A stretch of 64,000 nt of DNA from Dichotomocladium elegans (taxonomy: Eukaryota; Mucoromycota; Mucoromycetes; Mucorales; Lichtheimiaceae). Position numbers and translations under genes: made by a program. The notes under the pieces were generated by a model. The model was not told where the DNA came from. It searched no databases and saw only the letters and a list, made by a program, of their open reading frames with translations. Numbering within the stretch: the first letter of the stretch is position 1; each line of letters begins with the position of its first letter. The DNA is taken from assembly GCA_025716815.1 (NCBI GenBank), contig JAIXMN010000009.1:744001-808000 (forward strand), read 5' to 3'. Shown in pieces: positions 50,320-60,980 of the stretch.

Positions 50320-50695
50320 ATGGCCAAGATGATGTCGTTGATGAGCGTGGCTGACCTGAATCCATGGACTATGTCATTGATGAGGAAATGTACTCACTTC
50401 AATCCGTTTGTTTTTACACTGAATATCTGCGTAGCATATCGTGCAAAGATAACCCTAAGCTTACTGCCACGAAGATTCCCAAGCGAAAGGATCCAGACAT
50501 TCGGATAAAAGAAGCGGGGATCAAGCGCAGTACACAGCGTACACTGACCAAGATAAAGCCAGATTTTTCAAAATGGTGTTTGAGGAGGTAATGAGTGCAT
50601 CAGCTGCAGCAAAACAGCTAGCAATCCATGTTCGTTCAGCACAGCGATGGGCAGTACAGTACGAAAAGGACCCTGACAGCAGTGTCGGGTTTTGT
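50320..50695 (+). pseudogene. Truncated Tc1/mariner-IS630-like transposase remnant, copy 2
   Basis: Frames MDYVIDEEMYSLQSVCFYTE..., then IPKRKDPDIRIKEAGIKRST and, after a frame change, SAAAKQLAIHVRSAQRWAVQ followed by YEKDPDSS: the helix-turn-helix N-terminus of the same transposase as at 25.4 kb. The stretch reading AAAKQLAIHVRSAQRW is intact here but damaged in copy 1. The catalytic domain is entirely missing after about 50685. Confidence 0.78.
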
Positions 50696-50856
50696 TGTGT
50701 TGTAAGAGACTGAGAGAGTACGAAAAGAAGTACAATCTTCCTACACTACACAAGTGCCGGATATGTATCGAATTATTCTTGAGATGGTCTCTTGGAATTA
50801 CTTGTTGGAATTGTTTGGGATTTCATTGTTGATTTCAGACCGCCCTCACGTCGATA

Positions 50857-51012
50857 CAGTGGCCGCCCGTTATAGTGATACCCTCGGTTCCAGGAAATCG
50901 CATCACTATAATGAATTATCACTATAATGAATTAGAATAAGCCCTACCTGGCAATTTTGTCCTTCATAAAGTGTATCGCTATAACGAATATCACTATAGC
51001 GAGCGGCCACTG
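50857..51012. mobile_element. 156-bp MITE with 24-bp-class inverted repeats and TA target duplication
   Basis: Starts CAGTGGCCGCCCGTTATAGT and ends with its near-inverse (TATCACTATAGCGAGCGGCC then ACTG); flanked by TA at 50855-50856 and 51013-51014. Internal direct repeats of ATCACTATAATGAATT (about 50910 and 50926) and a further TATCGCTATAACGAATATCA-like unit. TA target and CAGT ends are typical of Tc1/mariner-mobilised MITEs. It is non-coding. Its ends differ from those of the Fanzor element, so another transposase presumably moved it. Confidence 0.88.
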
Positions 51013-51079
51013 TAAAACCTCATTAAAGAACCCAGTGGGAAAAAGAAAAAACACTGTGGAGATGGATCATTGCTGACAC

Positions 51080-51088
51080 TATAAATAG
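51080..51088 (+). promoter_or_regulatory. TATA box of Fanzor copy 2
   Basis: TATAAATAG 179 bp upstream of the Fanzor ATG and 68 bp downstream of the MITE, equivalent in position to the TATA box of copy 1. Confidence 0.5.
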
Positions 51089-51258
51089 TGATGCTCAAGC
51101 AAACTGTCCCTTTCCATTATCCACATACAAAACTAGAGCCCATACAGCCTACAGAAAATAACACAGCACCACATTTACGGTTGAAAGGTAATACGGCCGC
51201 TTTCATACTCGTCTCTGCGATACTAAGAAATAATATACCCTAGGTCTTCACCCACCAA

Positions 51259-53449
51259 ATGGCCCAACCCCACCGCCCCGTCATTCCCGAAGGCATGCGC
51301 ACTGGCCACAACATTGACGGCACTGGCCGTATAATTGGGGTGAAATCGTCCATACGGGGCATCGGCTGGCGACAGCAGTCCCGTGAACGTCTGTATCAGT
51401 TGGTCGACCTTGTCCACAACACCACAACGCAGGCGTACGCGTTCGCCAAATATATTTTCATCAACGAGGCAGCGCGCGATCCAAATTTTAACATCCAGGA
51501 AAACATCACGGAGAAGTTCTTTTCAGAAGTTTGGCTCTCCATGGTTAACAAAGCCGAACGCCGCACCCAAGACGAAACTGCCCGCATCCGAGAACTAATT
51601 AATCGCCACAAGGATGAGTACCTTCGGATATCCGGATACGACAGGCCTGCGTTCCCTTATTCCCAGCAATGTTCTTCTTATGAAGGCACCAAGATTTATA
51701 CTGCTTACGTGAATAATGTCCACATGCGGTTCGGGCAACACCTTCGGCGTGTCATCAATGTCATCCTGAATCTTCGTCAGCGAAAAGCCGACCGCAAGCG
51801 AGAGTTAATCGCACAGGGCCTAAGCCCCGATCAAGTACGCCAGTACCTTTATGAAACCATCACCCGGCATGCCACAGGATTCAAGCTAGCAATTGCCCGT
51901 CGAGGTGTTTTGAGGGAAGACATTAATGCCGAACCTGGATTTCTTCGGGAAGCATACGATATCCTACAACCTGTCTTAAACGCTTACCCCCGAAACCACC
52001 AATTCCAACACCAAAGTATCTATTACGACGCCAAGGCCAATCCTGTTAAGCATTTCAACGCCTCCTTCCAGCTTGCACGTGTTTGTCAACAGAACGGAAT
52101 ATGCGGATTCAACTGTTTTCCACTTCGTCGCTCGTGGTCACCATGCTACATGGAGATCGATACGAAAATCCTTTGCTACCATATCCTGGGCTGCAAAATG
52201 GAATCCCACACAAGCAATATGGAATACTGGAGACGGGTTGTAAACCTGAAATCAAGAGCTTTCAAATCCCAAGAATCCGAGCTGCTCCAATTCCGTGGGA
52301 CTATTCACACTGACGGCGTCGGTGTTACTGTGTTCAAGACAAATGGCCTTCAATCGGGTTTCGGACAGAGATTTGGCATCCAGAGCGAAGATAGCGAGTA
52401 CGTCACCCCACAGATAGTCCGAACGAAGGCTATAGAGGACAATGGGTCACCATTGATTCTGGCAGAAGGGACCTGTTGTATTGCGTTCATGAGAACTCTT
52501 CACCCGACAACCACCAGACCTTCCGATATACAAAGCAGCTTCAAGATCATACACGGAAGACCAAATGGTACCGCAGACTCCGAGAACGACTCAAGTTAGA
52601 GCGACCCGAGGTCGCGTTGGCTGAGCAGAATCTATCCCAATTTCAAAGTCATACGCTTTCCGTGCCCAACTACGACGGATACCTCGCCGCCAAGAACAGG
52701 GTCTCTGTAGTTCTCAAGTCTTTCTACGCGACAACCACTACGAACAACCCGGACCCACAATTTCTTTTTCGAAAACTTCGCCTGTCAGCGTTTTACAAGA
52801 AGCAGCAAGCAGATGAAAAGCTTCTCGACTCTTTGAATGCGAAGTTTGGCAGTAGGTCCGTTTTCGTGATGGGAAATTGGTCTGCGCAGCATACAAGATA
52901 TCACGAACCTATCCGTGGTGTCGGCTTCCGGCGGCTGTTGAAGAAGAACAATTGCAATATTTATTTGATCGACGAGTACAAGACAAGCAAGTGCTGCCCT
53001 ATATGTGACAATGAAAGCCTTGCTACCTTTAAAATGGTTCCTAATCCACGCCCATATCGACGACCCGACAATCCGCTCACGATCTGCCATGGCCTGCTAC
53101 GGTATGAAGGACGGGCATGTTGTGTTATATTTCCAAAAAGATTTTGATATTTTGATGTTTTAATAGATGCACAAATCAAAACTTTACAGCAGGCATGGCA
53201 GAGTGTGTTTGTCAACCAAGGTTATGGAACCGGGATCTGGCGGCGGCTCTCAACATGCATCATATTCTCCGGGGTCTTCGGGAAGATGGTATCATCCCAG
53301 CAAGGTTCCAGAGAAGAAATGCTGCACAAGCGTCCGCAGCTGGTGGAAGACCACACTCACCTGAACCAGAGCAGCGCAGCGTGAGACCACGACGGGCAAG
53401 GCCAGGAAGGCCACGAGGTGCACGCTCTGGCGGGTCGAGACGACCGTAA
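51259..53449 (+). CDS. Fanzor (TnpB-like RNA-guided nuclease), copy 2, possibly defective
   Basis: Homologue of the Fanzor at 27-29 kb, colinear throughout but clearly diverged. N-terminal frame 51259 to about 52400: VKSSIRGIGW, FFSEVWLSMVNKAE, HMRFGQHLRRVINVILNLRQ, TRHATGFKLAIARRGVLRED, CFPLRRSWSPCYMEID and FRGTIHTDGVGVTVFK. RuvC-I (WVTIDSGRRDLLYCVHE, Asp codon 52455-52457) is two bases out of frame. Either a frameshift occurred or a 56-nt GT-AG intron (about 52357-52412, weak donor) is removed; the latter gives an uninterrupted protein. RuvC-II is LIDEYKTSKCCPIC. The zinc ribbon is split by intron 53102-53166, but its last Cys is Phe (CTNQNF instead of CSNQNC). RuvC-III is RLWNRDLAAALNM. 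The tail is Arg-rich with GRPRG. Confidence 0.88.
53102..53166 (+). other. Intron inside Fanzor zinc ribbon, copy 2
   Basis: 65-nt GT-AG intron at the same codon and phase as in copy 1 (28827-28883); donor GTATGAAG shared, interior unrelated. Confidence 0.85.
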
Positions 53450-53460
53450 CCCCAACCAAG

Positions 53461-53545
53461 AACTTTCCGCGTCAGTTATCGCTGACGCACCCAGGATAAC
53501 CACAGCCCTTCGGGGCAAGCCCCCTTCCTTTGGAAGGACGGTGTG
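53461..53545 (+). ncRNA. Candidate Fanzor guide-RNA scaffold, copy 2
   Basis: Stem GCGTCAG (53469-53475), loop TTATCG, stem CTGACGC (53482-53488): perfect 7 bp. Then GCCC-TTCG-GGGC (about 53510-53521), a perfect UUCG tetraloop hairpin, and a further CCTTCC/GGAAGG stem (about 53526-53539). The first stem differs from copy 1 at two pairs by double compensatory changes (U-A to C-G, G-C to A-U) plus one U-G to U-A, while the loop is unchanged. Confidence 0.6.
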
Positions 53546-53631
53546 TTGTAAGTCAACGGGATTGGAGAAGGCGTAATGTTTTCTGCTGACTAACAGGGTT
53601 TCATCCATGGATGCGATATCTTTTTACCTAT

Positions 53632-53730
53632 TGATACGACAAATTTATATAATTCTATGCGACATTTTTCTTGTATTTTGCACGACATTATTTTATCTTG
53701 TTTACGACATTTATTTTTGAAAATAAAGTA
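53632..53730 (+). repeat. Iterated CGACA units and palindromic right end, copy 2
   Basis: Four units of the form (A/G)CGACA + T/A-rich tail (about 53635, 53660, 53683 and 53704) lead to the palindrome TTTATTTTTGAAAATAAA and GTA at 53730. Copy 1 shows three degenerate units in the matching place. The reverse complement (TGTCG) mirrors the AAGTCG units at the left ends, as expected of subterminal transposase-binding repeats. Confidence 0.55.
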
Positions 53731-54702
53731 CTGCATCGACAGAACCGTCCTCACATTCCCCTTTACACTTTGACTTACCAACCCCCCCCCGGCTAACACC
53801 CAGGCGTATCCAGGTGTGGGCACATGGGGATAACCATTGCGGAGGAGCGGTGGTGCGCCGGGAGCAAGGACAGGCAATACGGCGAGACAACGAATGAAGC
53901 AGCGGCAGACACAAAGCACGAGCAAAAGCCAGAAACAACGGCAGGACCACACCGGGGAGGCCACAGTGGAGGACACGAAGCCGGCGAAAGGGGAGAGCAC
54001 TTGGGGTGGAAAGCAGCGCCGAAGTGAAGTTAGGGAAAGACGCAAAAAAAAAAGAAAAGGCCCTGCCCGAAGCCAGCCAAATCGCGCCCGCTCCCCCGGA
54101 CAGAAGATGTTAGATGCGAATAATGAGCAAATCCTTATGAAGATTCATACAGAATTACCCATGGAAGAGAGGCCGAGGAAGGAAGGATTTGATAAAGAGA
54201 CAATGCTGAAACAAGTACCCTGATGTATTAAATGATATCCTCCTTCAGAAGACTACATCTACGATTCTCATCGCTGTTATTTCGAGATACTTCTTGTGTA
54301 TCAGTCTACAGTTTTGGTGCAGGCAAGTTTAAACGGGCCCTTTGGTTTTTTCATATTGTCATCATGATGATCAAGATATACATAGGCGATGACTCAGCTG
54401 CGAAGCACTGCACCAGGCATAATCCACTTTATCAGAATGTCGCGTTATTTTGCGTATTAAAACCACTACTGCATCAAACTTGTTATCTCATATCAATGAA
54501 CATATACCCACCAAAGATCTCACCACCCTTCCTCTGCATGAAAGTGCTCTTTGTCATCATGCGTAGAGATCTGTGGGACAAAACGCGACCTCTATTTTTG
54601 TGATCTTGCACTTTTGGGAAACGGTGTATTACAGGGTGTATTTCCCCCCACTAAAATAATCGAAATTTACACAGGGATGCGTTGTTTTAAAATTAAATAC
54701 AT
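53731..54702. other. Right flank of Fanzor element 2; unassigned frames
   Basis: About 970 bp. An open frame at 53837-54223 (+, 128 codons; very basic and Gln/Arg/Lys-rich, RRKKKRKGPARSQPNRARSP) has no recognisable family and may be chance or a remnant. The rest holds nothing I can identify. Confidence 0.4.
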
Positions 54703-55893
54703 CTACTTGCGACTGGCTCTCTTCTTGACACGGGGAGACTCCTTCGGGCTACCGGCTTGCTTCAGATACTGCTCAGGAATCCATGACTCATCCAAGATCA
54801 TCTGGCCCTTCTCGTCACGGTGGCTAGGCTGGGCAGCTGGCTCCTTGGCCTTTTTGGCCTAGGTCAACGTACACACGTTAGCGAGAAATAGCATCTTCTA
54901 TGCATGTCGTTCTCACCTTCAACTTCGATCCGCCAAAGAATGCCTTACGAATGATGTAGCTAACACCAAGACCAATGGCGCCAAGAACGATATACAAGAA
55001 GATCCTATCGCATTCGATCTTATATTAGCCACTTCACGGCGGCAGCAGCGACGCACGTGTTTTCCTCCGTATTGCCTACTTACAATTGGGGATCGAACCA
55101 CGAAATCTCAGGATCAACGACAGTGATAATGCCATCGTAGCCAACAACGCGAAGAATCTTCTCCTGAAGAAATGACCTGCATGTGAGCATCCCACAAGAA
55201 ACAGCTCCCTGTATACACACACAACCCTCTTATGTTTCACACTTACTTCAGTCAAAACGTCAAGGAAGATGGTCAAAGCAAGATCTCCAGGCGCGAATTC
55301 AGAGTAGAACGTAAATGGGACATCGACAGAACCATCAGCAGGAACAGCAGCATTGTAACGGAGAGCAGTCAGCTAGTGTGAAAGAGAGAGAGGAGCAATG
55401 AATACAGAGCTCTGCCCGCATCGCAGAAAATTATGTGCCTACGTTGCGGAGGATCTTGTCAGGGTTCTCAGGAAGAGAAACCTTGCCCGAGATAGCAAGG
55501 ACAGTAAAGTCAGCTTTCTCCTTGTTGGTGACGGTCATTAAGACATTGTTGCGCTGGCCATTCGTGATGACTATAAATGAACGCGTGTCATAGGTGAGCT
55601 CATTCCGTGTCGCTCTTCCATCACCGTCTCTATCCTGGCATCATCCCCAAACTATTCAACTGAAAAACTTACGACCAAAAGGATTGTCTGGGAATTGAGC
55701 AGTGACCTCCAAATTAGCAGTGGATGGAATGTCTTGAGCATCCTCCTGCGCAAAGACTATTGACAGCGAGAGCAGTTGCCACCTTGATGATTAGCGATGG
55801 GAATTTTTTGAGCGGGCAGCCGAGGTCTTTACCGAGAGAAGCAAAAGCAATAAAGAGGAGCAAGAGCGTCCAGAGAGGAGTGGATCGAGCCAT
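54703..55893 (-). CDS. Translocon-associated protein alpha subunit (TRAP-alpha/SSR1-like, 7 exons)
   Basis: ER membrane glycoprotein associated with the Sec61 translocon. Exons 55833-55893, 55673-55756, 55443-55570, 55247-55372, 55084-55163, 54917-55004 and 54703-54858; joined 240 aa. Signal peptide MARSTPLWTLLLLFIAFASL ending near VFA. The acidic N-terminus (QEDAQDIPS) is short compared with animals. The lumenal Ig-like domain has LITNGQRNNVLMTVTNKEKA, VSLPENPDKILRNL and ALRYNAAVPADGSVDVPFTF. One transmembrane helix (IFLYIVLGAIGLGVSYIIRK) is followed by a cytosolic basic tail ending VKKRASRK. Matches TRAP-alpha/Irc22-type proteins in order and length. Confidence 0.88.
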
Positions 55894-56345
55894 GATAAGG
55901 GAAAGGGGAATGCGGAGGAAAAGAGAGAGGGAGGTGCGTGGAAGGGAAACACGAATTTTCTCGGGTTGCTCCCTCCATAGACCCTTTTCGATTGATTGCA
56001 GTGCTGATTGGATCAGAAACGTCCGATAAATGGGCCAATGAGATTGTGCGGTATGGCAAGCGAGATTTCTCAGTTGGGAATTGGCACGCCTCCACGCCGT
56101 TACTTGCCAACGGTTTCCTGATCCCACGTATTCCACGTCATAACCACTGATAAGGTTTGCCACAGTTTGGTCTTATCAGAGCTCTATAGAGATAGCTACC
56201 ACCAAAAGGTATCTTTTGCACTTGGAGAGAAAATAGAAATTCCAAGTTAAGGAAGTTTGGGAGAGAGGTGGGGCGGGAAGAACCAAAAAAAAAAATAGCC
56301 CGCTGCCCGCCGTTCCTGCAAAGTCGATCTTGTCTATTTTTTTCA
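55894..56345. promoter_or_regulatory. Divergent promoter region between TRAP-alpha and RAD51C
   Basis: 452 bp between divergent start codons; GA-rich on the TRAP-alpha side. No further feature recognised. Confidence 0.45.
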
Positions 56346-58309
56346 ATGATTCCGCGATCGATCGCCGACACGACACCTGATTTGCAAGAAAAGCTCAAAT
56401 CAGCAGGCTATGAGTCTATTACCGACATTAAAGAATCCGGAGTACTCGAGGTCATTCGAGGTTTGTTGTCTAGTTTACCTTTGCCGACGCGCCACCCTTC
56501 TCTTTCTCCATTCCACTGCCACCTGCCTGATTCTAATCCAGGTTTGAGTACTCAGAGCTTCAGCTTTCGCCTCAGCAGACTACAGATCTCTTGGCTCTTG
56601 TGCAAGGAGGTAGGGTCGATCCATGTTTCGTTTGGCGGGGGGAGGTGCGAGAGTGAAATGGAGTTTCTGCGCTTCCAATAAAGAGAACTCATGTTTGAAG
56701 GGTTGGTTGGGGGTGATGGATTGGGGAAATGAAAAAAAGGCCCGCTGCAAACGTCCCATAATGTTCAGGAGCAACTCCTCGTCGAAAGACAAAGGACAGG
56801 TATTAGCTGCACTGCACGGGCCCTTGACGGTGTATTTGCAGATTACAAAGGGATCCCAGCCTGCTGTATCACTGAGTTCTGTGGCGATGTGGGGTCAGGC
56901 AAGACACAACTGAGGCAAGAAAATAATGGAGCGGGAGAGGCAGGAACGTAGAGAAGATTAACGCTGTTACGCACCGAAAGCCTTCAGCTGGCACTCAACT
57001 GTCAATTGTCAAAAGATCATGGAGGTGTGGGAGGAGAATGCTTATATATTGGCAAGTGGTCCCAGGAGCCCATCCAAACACGAGTAAATGAATAATTTCA
57101 TGCATCAGACACAGAAGGTGGTTTGTTTTCAATTCGACTTCGAGCCATGGCCACAGCGCTTCAAGAACGGTTAGGCGCGTCGGCTCCTGACGGTGAGTGA
57201 ATATTGGCAAATAACATATGGTTCAAGCGGGATGGCAGCTTACCCACTCAATGCAGTGGAAACGCTTCTTGATGGTGTGCATATATTTAGAGTGTATGAC
57301 CACTACGAGCTCGTTGCACTCATCCGACAATTGTCCACCATCTTGACTGAGAAACCCCGTGTAAGGCGGCGACTTCAAAGGATTACTGCTTATTCTCATG
57401 TCGTTCGCTGGCTCACAATCTAGATTAAACTGATTGTCCTGGACACAATCACATTTCCTTTACGGCTGAATATTCAAAACATGCGGCTACGCAATGGTCT
57501 GCTGAATTTTATCGGTCATTCACTCGTTCAACTTGCGAATAAGCATGAAGTTTCGGTAAGTGGCGGAAAACATCCATGTGCACATAAGGAAACCTGAAGA
57601 CTTATCTTTGCTATGTATGGAATAGATAGTCGTTAATAATCAAGTTACGAGCGATCGTATCAATTCCGCCTTGACACCTGCATTCGGCGCTGTATGGGGA
57701 CACTGGTGTTCAAACCGGATTTTCTTGCACCGCAAACGGGATAGACGGTAAGTCTTGCGATGCAACAGCAAATAAGATAGTCGTATGCGGCTCAATGTTC
57801 TTAAATCCCAAGATATGGCTACTTGTACAAATCGTCACTGGGAGTTCAGGAATGTACAGTCCCATTTCGGATATCGGTAAACCTCTGCTCCAAAACGTAT
57901 CTCGAAAGAATTCCGGTGCTAAAACCCGACTCCTCAGAATGCAGGCGTAGAAGATGAGGACCCGCAGCTGGTCATGTCTGACGAAAGGATGCGGAACAGT
58001 GAGATGTGTATATCGCCATGGACGGCTGCTGCCAATACTGATGAAACGGGAGAGGAGGAAGAAACCGACATTGAATTGGACGAATATGGGTTAGTTGGTG
58101 ATATACAAACCAACGAACAGGGGAAGGAGGAAGCCAGACAATTGCTGGTGATCTCCCATCCAGAACTAGCACGAGAGACATCCATGCAGGAAGCTGAAGC
58201 TCCCTTAAAGCGGAAAAAACCTGATGATGATGACGATGACTGGCCGTCCGACGACGAGGACGCTGGATTCTTTTTTGAATCATCACCGGCGACGCTGCAC
58301 CTGTCGTAG
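56346..58309 (+). CDS. RAD51C: RAD51C-type recombinase paralogue (about 10 exons)
   Basis: RecA/Rad51 paralogue acting in homologous recombination repair and crossover resolution in the nucleus. It starts MIPRSIADTTPDLQEKLKSA. The first intron (56461-about 56556) joins VIR to ELQLSPQQTTDLLALVQ. Walker A lies in GIPACCITEFCGDVGSGKTQ, continuing LQLALNCQLSKDHGG, Walker-B-side CLYIDTEGGLFSIRLRAMAT, LLDGVHIFRVYDHYELVALI, IKLIVLDTITFPLR, IVVNNQVTSDRINSALTPAF followed by GAVWGHW, and YGYLYKSSLGVQECTVPFRI. The YKS-x-ECTV-F-I end is characteristic of RAD51C. A long acidic tail follows with a KRKKPDDDDDD segment (likely nuclear localisation signal). The intron after CLYI has a GCAAGT donor (about 57052-57107). 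Confidence 0.85.
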
Positions 58310-59487
58310 TTTGAGCTGACTATCTACCTATCCATAGTCAGAATTTTTTTTTTTTTGCGATAGGCTATTGAAGAAGGAATGACATGGGCCTACCTTTTCA
58401 ATTGTCAATACACGAGGGATTTGTTTGCCAAGTCCGTCCCACCAGTTATTGTAAGCTCTGACATGAATGAATAAAAGGCTTTCCGGAAACGGAGATGGGG
58501 ATGGGGGATCGCGGCATTGATGAATGCGCACTGACCTCTAAATGAGGGCGCGTCCTCCATGTATCAACATTCCAACTGTAAATGGATGGAAGCTAAAAAT
58601 GACATCGAATGCAGTAAATTGTGCAGAGCAGCATGACCAACGTGTGTATTGCACATACGCATGCACATATTATATAAAGTAGTTCGATGCATACAAAAGC
58701 TGCCATCTTGTGCGTATGTACATGCGTGTGTATCGAGCGAGAAGATATGCTCTTTCGCAGCATAGACGCATTGGCTTCCAGGCACTACAACCACCTCGTG
58801 TGTTCCAACTTTGGGAGACTTTTTCTGTTTCTTATGTTTTATTAGCAAGGCCTGAGGAAAAAAAAGTAGAGAGGATACGAATTCTTGTTCTCGGAGGGAG
58901 GGAGCGGAAACCCATTTAGGCTACTAAGAGGGGAGACAGTGTAGACATCTATCAATAGTCATACACATATTGCCCACCCTCAGCTGCCGCCCCTACGTAC
59001 TTTGGCCCTCCGTCCGCGCACGAGTGGGGGCATTCCATTGCTCGAAAGGAGCCTTTTCTTTTTATAGCCACAACATAGGAAAACGAAAAAAATGGCGCTC
59101 TTGACATGGGGCAAACACTCGGACTAGTTAATTCAGCACCAGTGTGAGTTGAGAATAGGAGCAAGAAATGACCCGGACAGACTAAAGACGTATCCTTGGG
59201 ATTAAAGCATTCCTTGAAAGGAGGAACAAAAAAATGGCTTCTGTCCAAGTACCACCCAGCAATCTTTACAAAAAGCCGATGAGCTAAATGTCTTTCAAGG
59301 GGTAAAGGGAGGGGGGAGGGGGGTGATGAGTGTAGAAAAGTACAAGGAAGGGGTGGTGGTTGGAAGTCTCTCCTCGGTGCGTGCAGCCAAGATCGCAGAT
59401 AGTGTAGGTAGAGGAAGTTGAGAGCTAATTTATTTAAAGAAGGCCTGCTAAATGCTCCTCTCCCTCGTCTTCTTTGCTGTTCGCATT
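58310..59487. other. Intergenic region upstream of Ran1/Ksp1-like kinase
   Basis: About 1.2 kb with no recognisable coding or RNA gene; a T-run at about 58347-58357 follows RAD51C and G-rich stretches occur near 59305-59325. It contains the kinase promoter. Confidence 0.45.
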
Positions 59488-60736
59488 ATGATGTTCTCGC
59501 ACCCCATTGACCCCCACTCGCTTCTTTACAAGTACATCGACAATCGCACTATTCAGCTCGTCGCTTTGCTAGGTGTCGGTGCTTATGGTATTGTCTATAA
59601 GGGTCGCCACGTCAAGACGGACAAGTTCTACGCTGTGAAGCTCATCACCAATCAAAAGGATGCCCTCCAGCACGATGAGGTCACGATCCACGAGCACCAT
59701 GTTGGACACCATCCTAATGTGCTGGGATTCGTCAAAACCGTTCGGGTCAATAAGCAGTGGAAGTTCCTCATCCTCGAGTACGCACCCGACGGAGATCTTT
59801 TTAACGCCATCACTAATCCAGAAAGCGACCTTGTCGGCAACGACCATGCTATCCGCCATATTTTTGTCCAGATCCTCGATGCCGTTCAGCACTGCCACGA
59901 ACGGGGGGTTGCTCACCGCGATCTTAAGCCAGAGAATATTCTCATGTTCCCGGACCATCATGTCAAGCTCGCTGATTTCGGCTTAGCCACTACCCAATTG
60001 GTGTCTGCAGAATTTGGATGCGGCTCCACGTTTTACTTTTCGCCTGGTAAGAAGCTGTTTACATTCATCGACATGGATCTAAATGTACATAATAGAATGC
60101 CAGGGTGGCCTTGGCAAGAACCATGAACAGATCAAGGGCTACAGCACCCATCCAAACGACGTCTGGAGCCTCGGTATCATTCTTATTAACCTCACTGCCG
60201 GCCGCAATCCCTGGCGTCAGGCCGCCATGCATGACACGACATTTGCTGCTTACACACAGCACCCAAAAGGCTTCTTCAAATCCATCCTACCGTCCATCTC
60301 TGCAGAGATATCCGATATTCTGGAACGCATCTTCTGCCTCGACCCGGCACGTCGGATTTCGCTTCCTGAGCTACGGGTGAGAATCTTACAATGCCCGTCC
60401 TTTACCACCACCACCACTATCCTTCCTCCTGAATGCCTCGGCATTGCCGTCCGAACCACCAGCCAGCCTGCGGTTGCACACCCGAAACCCTCCTTATCTG
60501 CCATCCCCACCACCTCATGTACCATCACTCCATCTACAGCCCTGACTATCCTCAACTATGTGGATGGATATACATCTTCCGAAGAAAGAATGTCGCCGTC
60601 CTGGTCTACATCCTCCGATGGTTCATCGGCTTCGGATTCACCCGCAACACCACGAGGGCGTTCCTTGTCATACTCTGATCACAAGCTTTTATCGGATACG
60701 GCGAACCCGCCAATGATTTTTCAGACTATTCTATAG
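59488..60736 (+). CDS. Ran1/Pat1-Ksp1-Vhs1-type serine/threonine kinase (2 exons)
   Basis: Fungal kinase group with roles in nutrient response, meiosis repression and autophagy. Exons 59488-60046 and 60096-60736 (GT-AG). Kinase landmarks: G-loop LGVGAYGIVYKG, VAIK-type Lys in FYAVKLITNQKD, hinge ILEYAPDGDLF, IFVQILDAVQHCHERGVAHR and DLKPENIL, DFGLATTQLVSAEFGCGSTF, and across the intron YFSPECQGG with KGYSTHPNDVWSLGIILINL and GRNPW. The FGCGS-x-FYxSPEC activation segment is diagnostic of the Ran1/Ksp1 group. The C-terminal ~110 residues are Ser/Thr/Pro-rich with no domain. An ATG at 59452 would add 12 residues; the adjacent MM at 59488/59491 fits the family better. Confidence 0.9.
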
Positions 60737-60980
60737 TCTGTTGATGTCAGATTCCCCTCCCCTAATAACGATAATAATAAAAAAAAAAACTAGTTTCTTT
60801 GTCCAGTAATAGTAATAACAATAAAAAAAGTACACATAATCTAATGAAAAGAGACAAGTCTGATGCAGAAGAAAGGGGATTCCGGAAAAGAACATGTCTT
60901 GTACAAGACCAAATGTAAGTTGATCAACAAAGGAGGAGAATCAAGATTTTTTTGACAACACCTATCGCAATGTCCCTGCC

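Larger units (their letters stand above)
50149..53730 (+). mobile_element. Fanzor-carrying transposon, copy 2
   Basis: Same architecture as copy 1: transposase remnant, Fanzor, 3' hairpins, identical palindromic right end. The left end (CATTATTTTTCAAAATCAAA, then AGTCG) matches the minus-strand right end (TACTTTATTTTCAAAAATAA, then ATGTCG) as an imperfect terminal inverted repeat. From about 50170 the sequence aligns closely with copy 1 from about 25287 through the first 300 bp of the transposase. A TA dinucleotide is present at the right edge but not clearly at the left. The transposase is truncated and a MITE has inserted between it and the Fanzor. Confidence 0.62.

Noticed and set aside
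53590..54045. Minus-strand hydrophobic, Cys-rich frame next to Fanzor element 2
   Set aside because: It overlaps the right end of the element and the opposite basic frame; its composition fits a shadow frame and no motif supports it.
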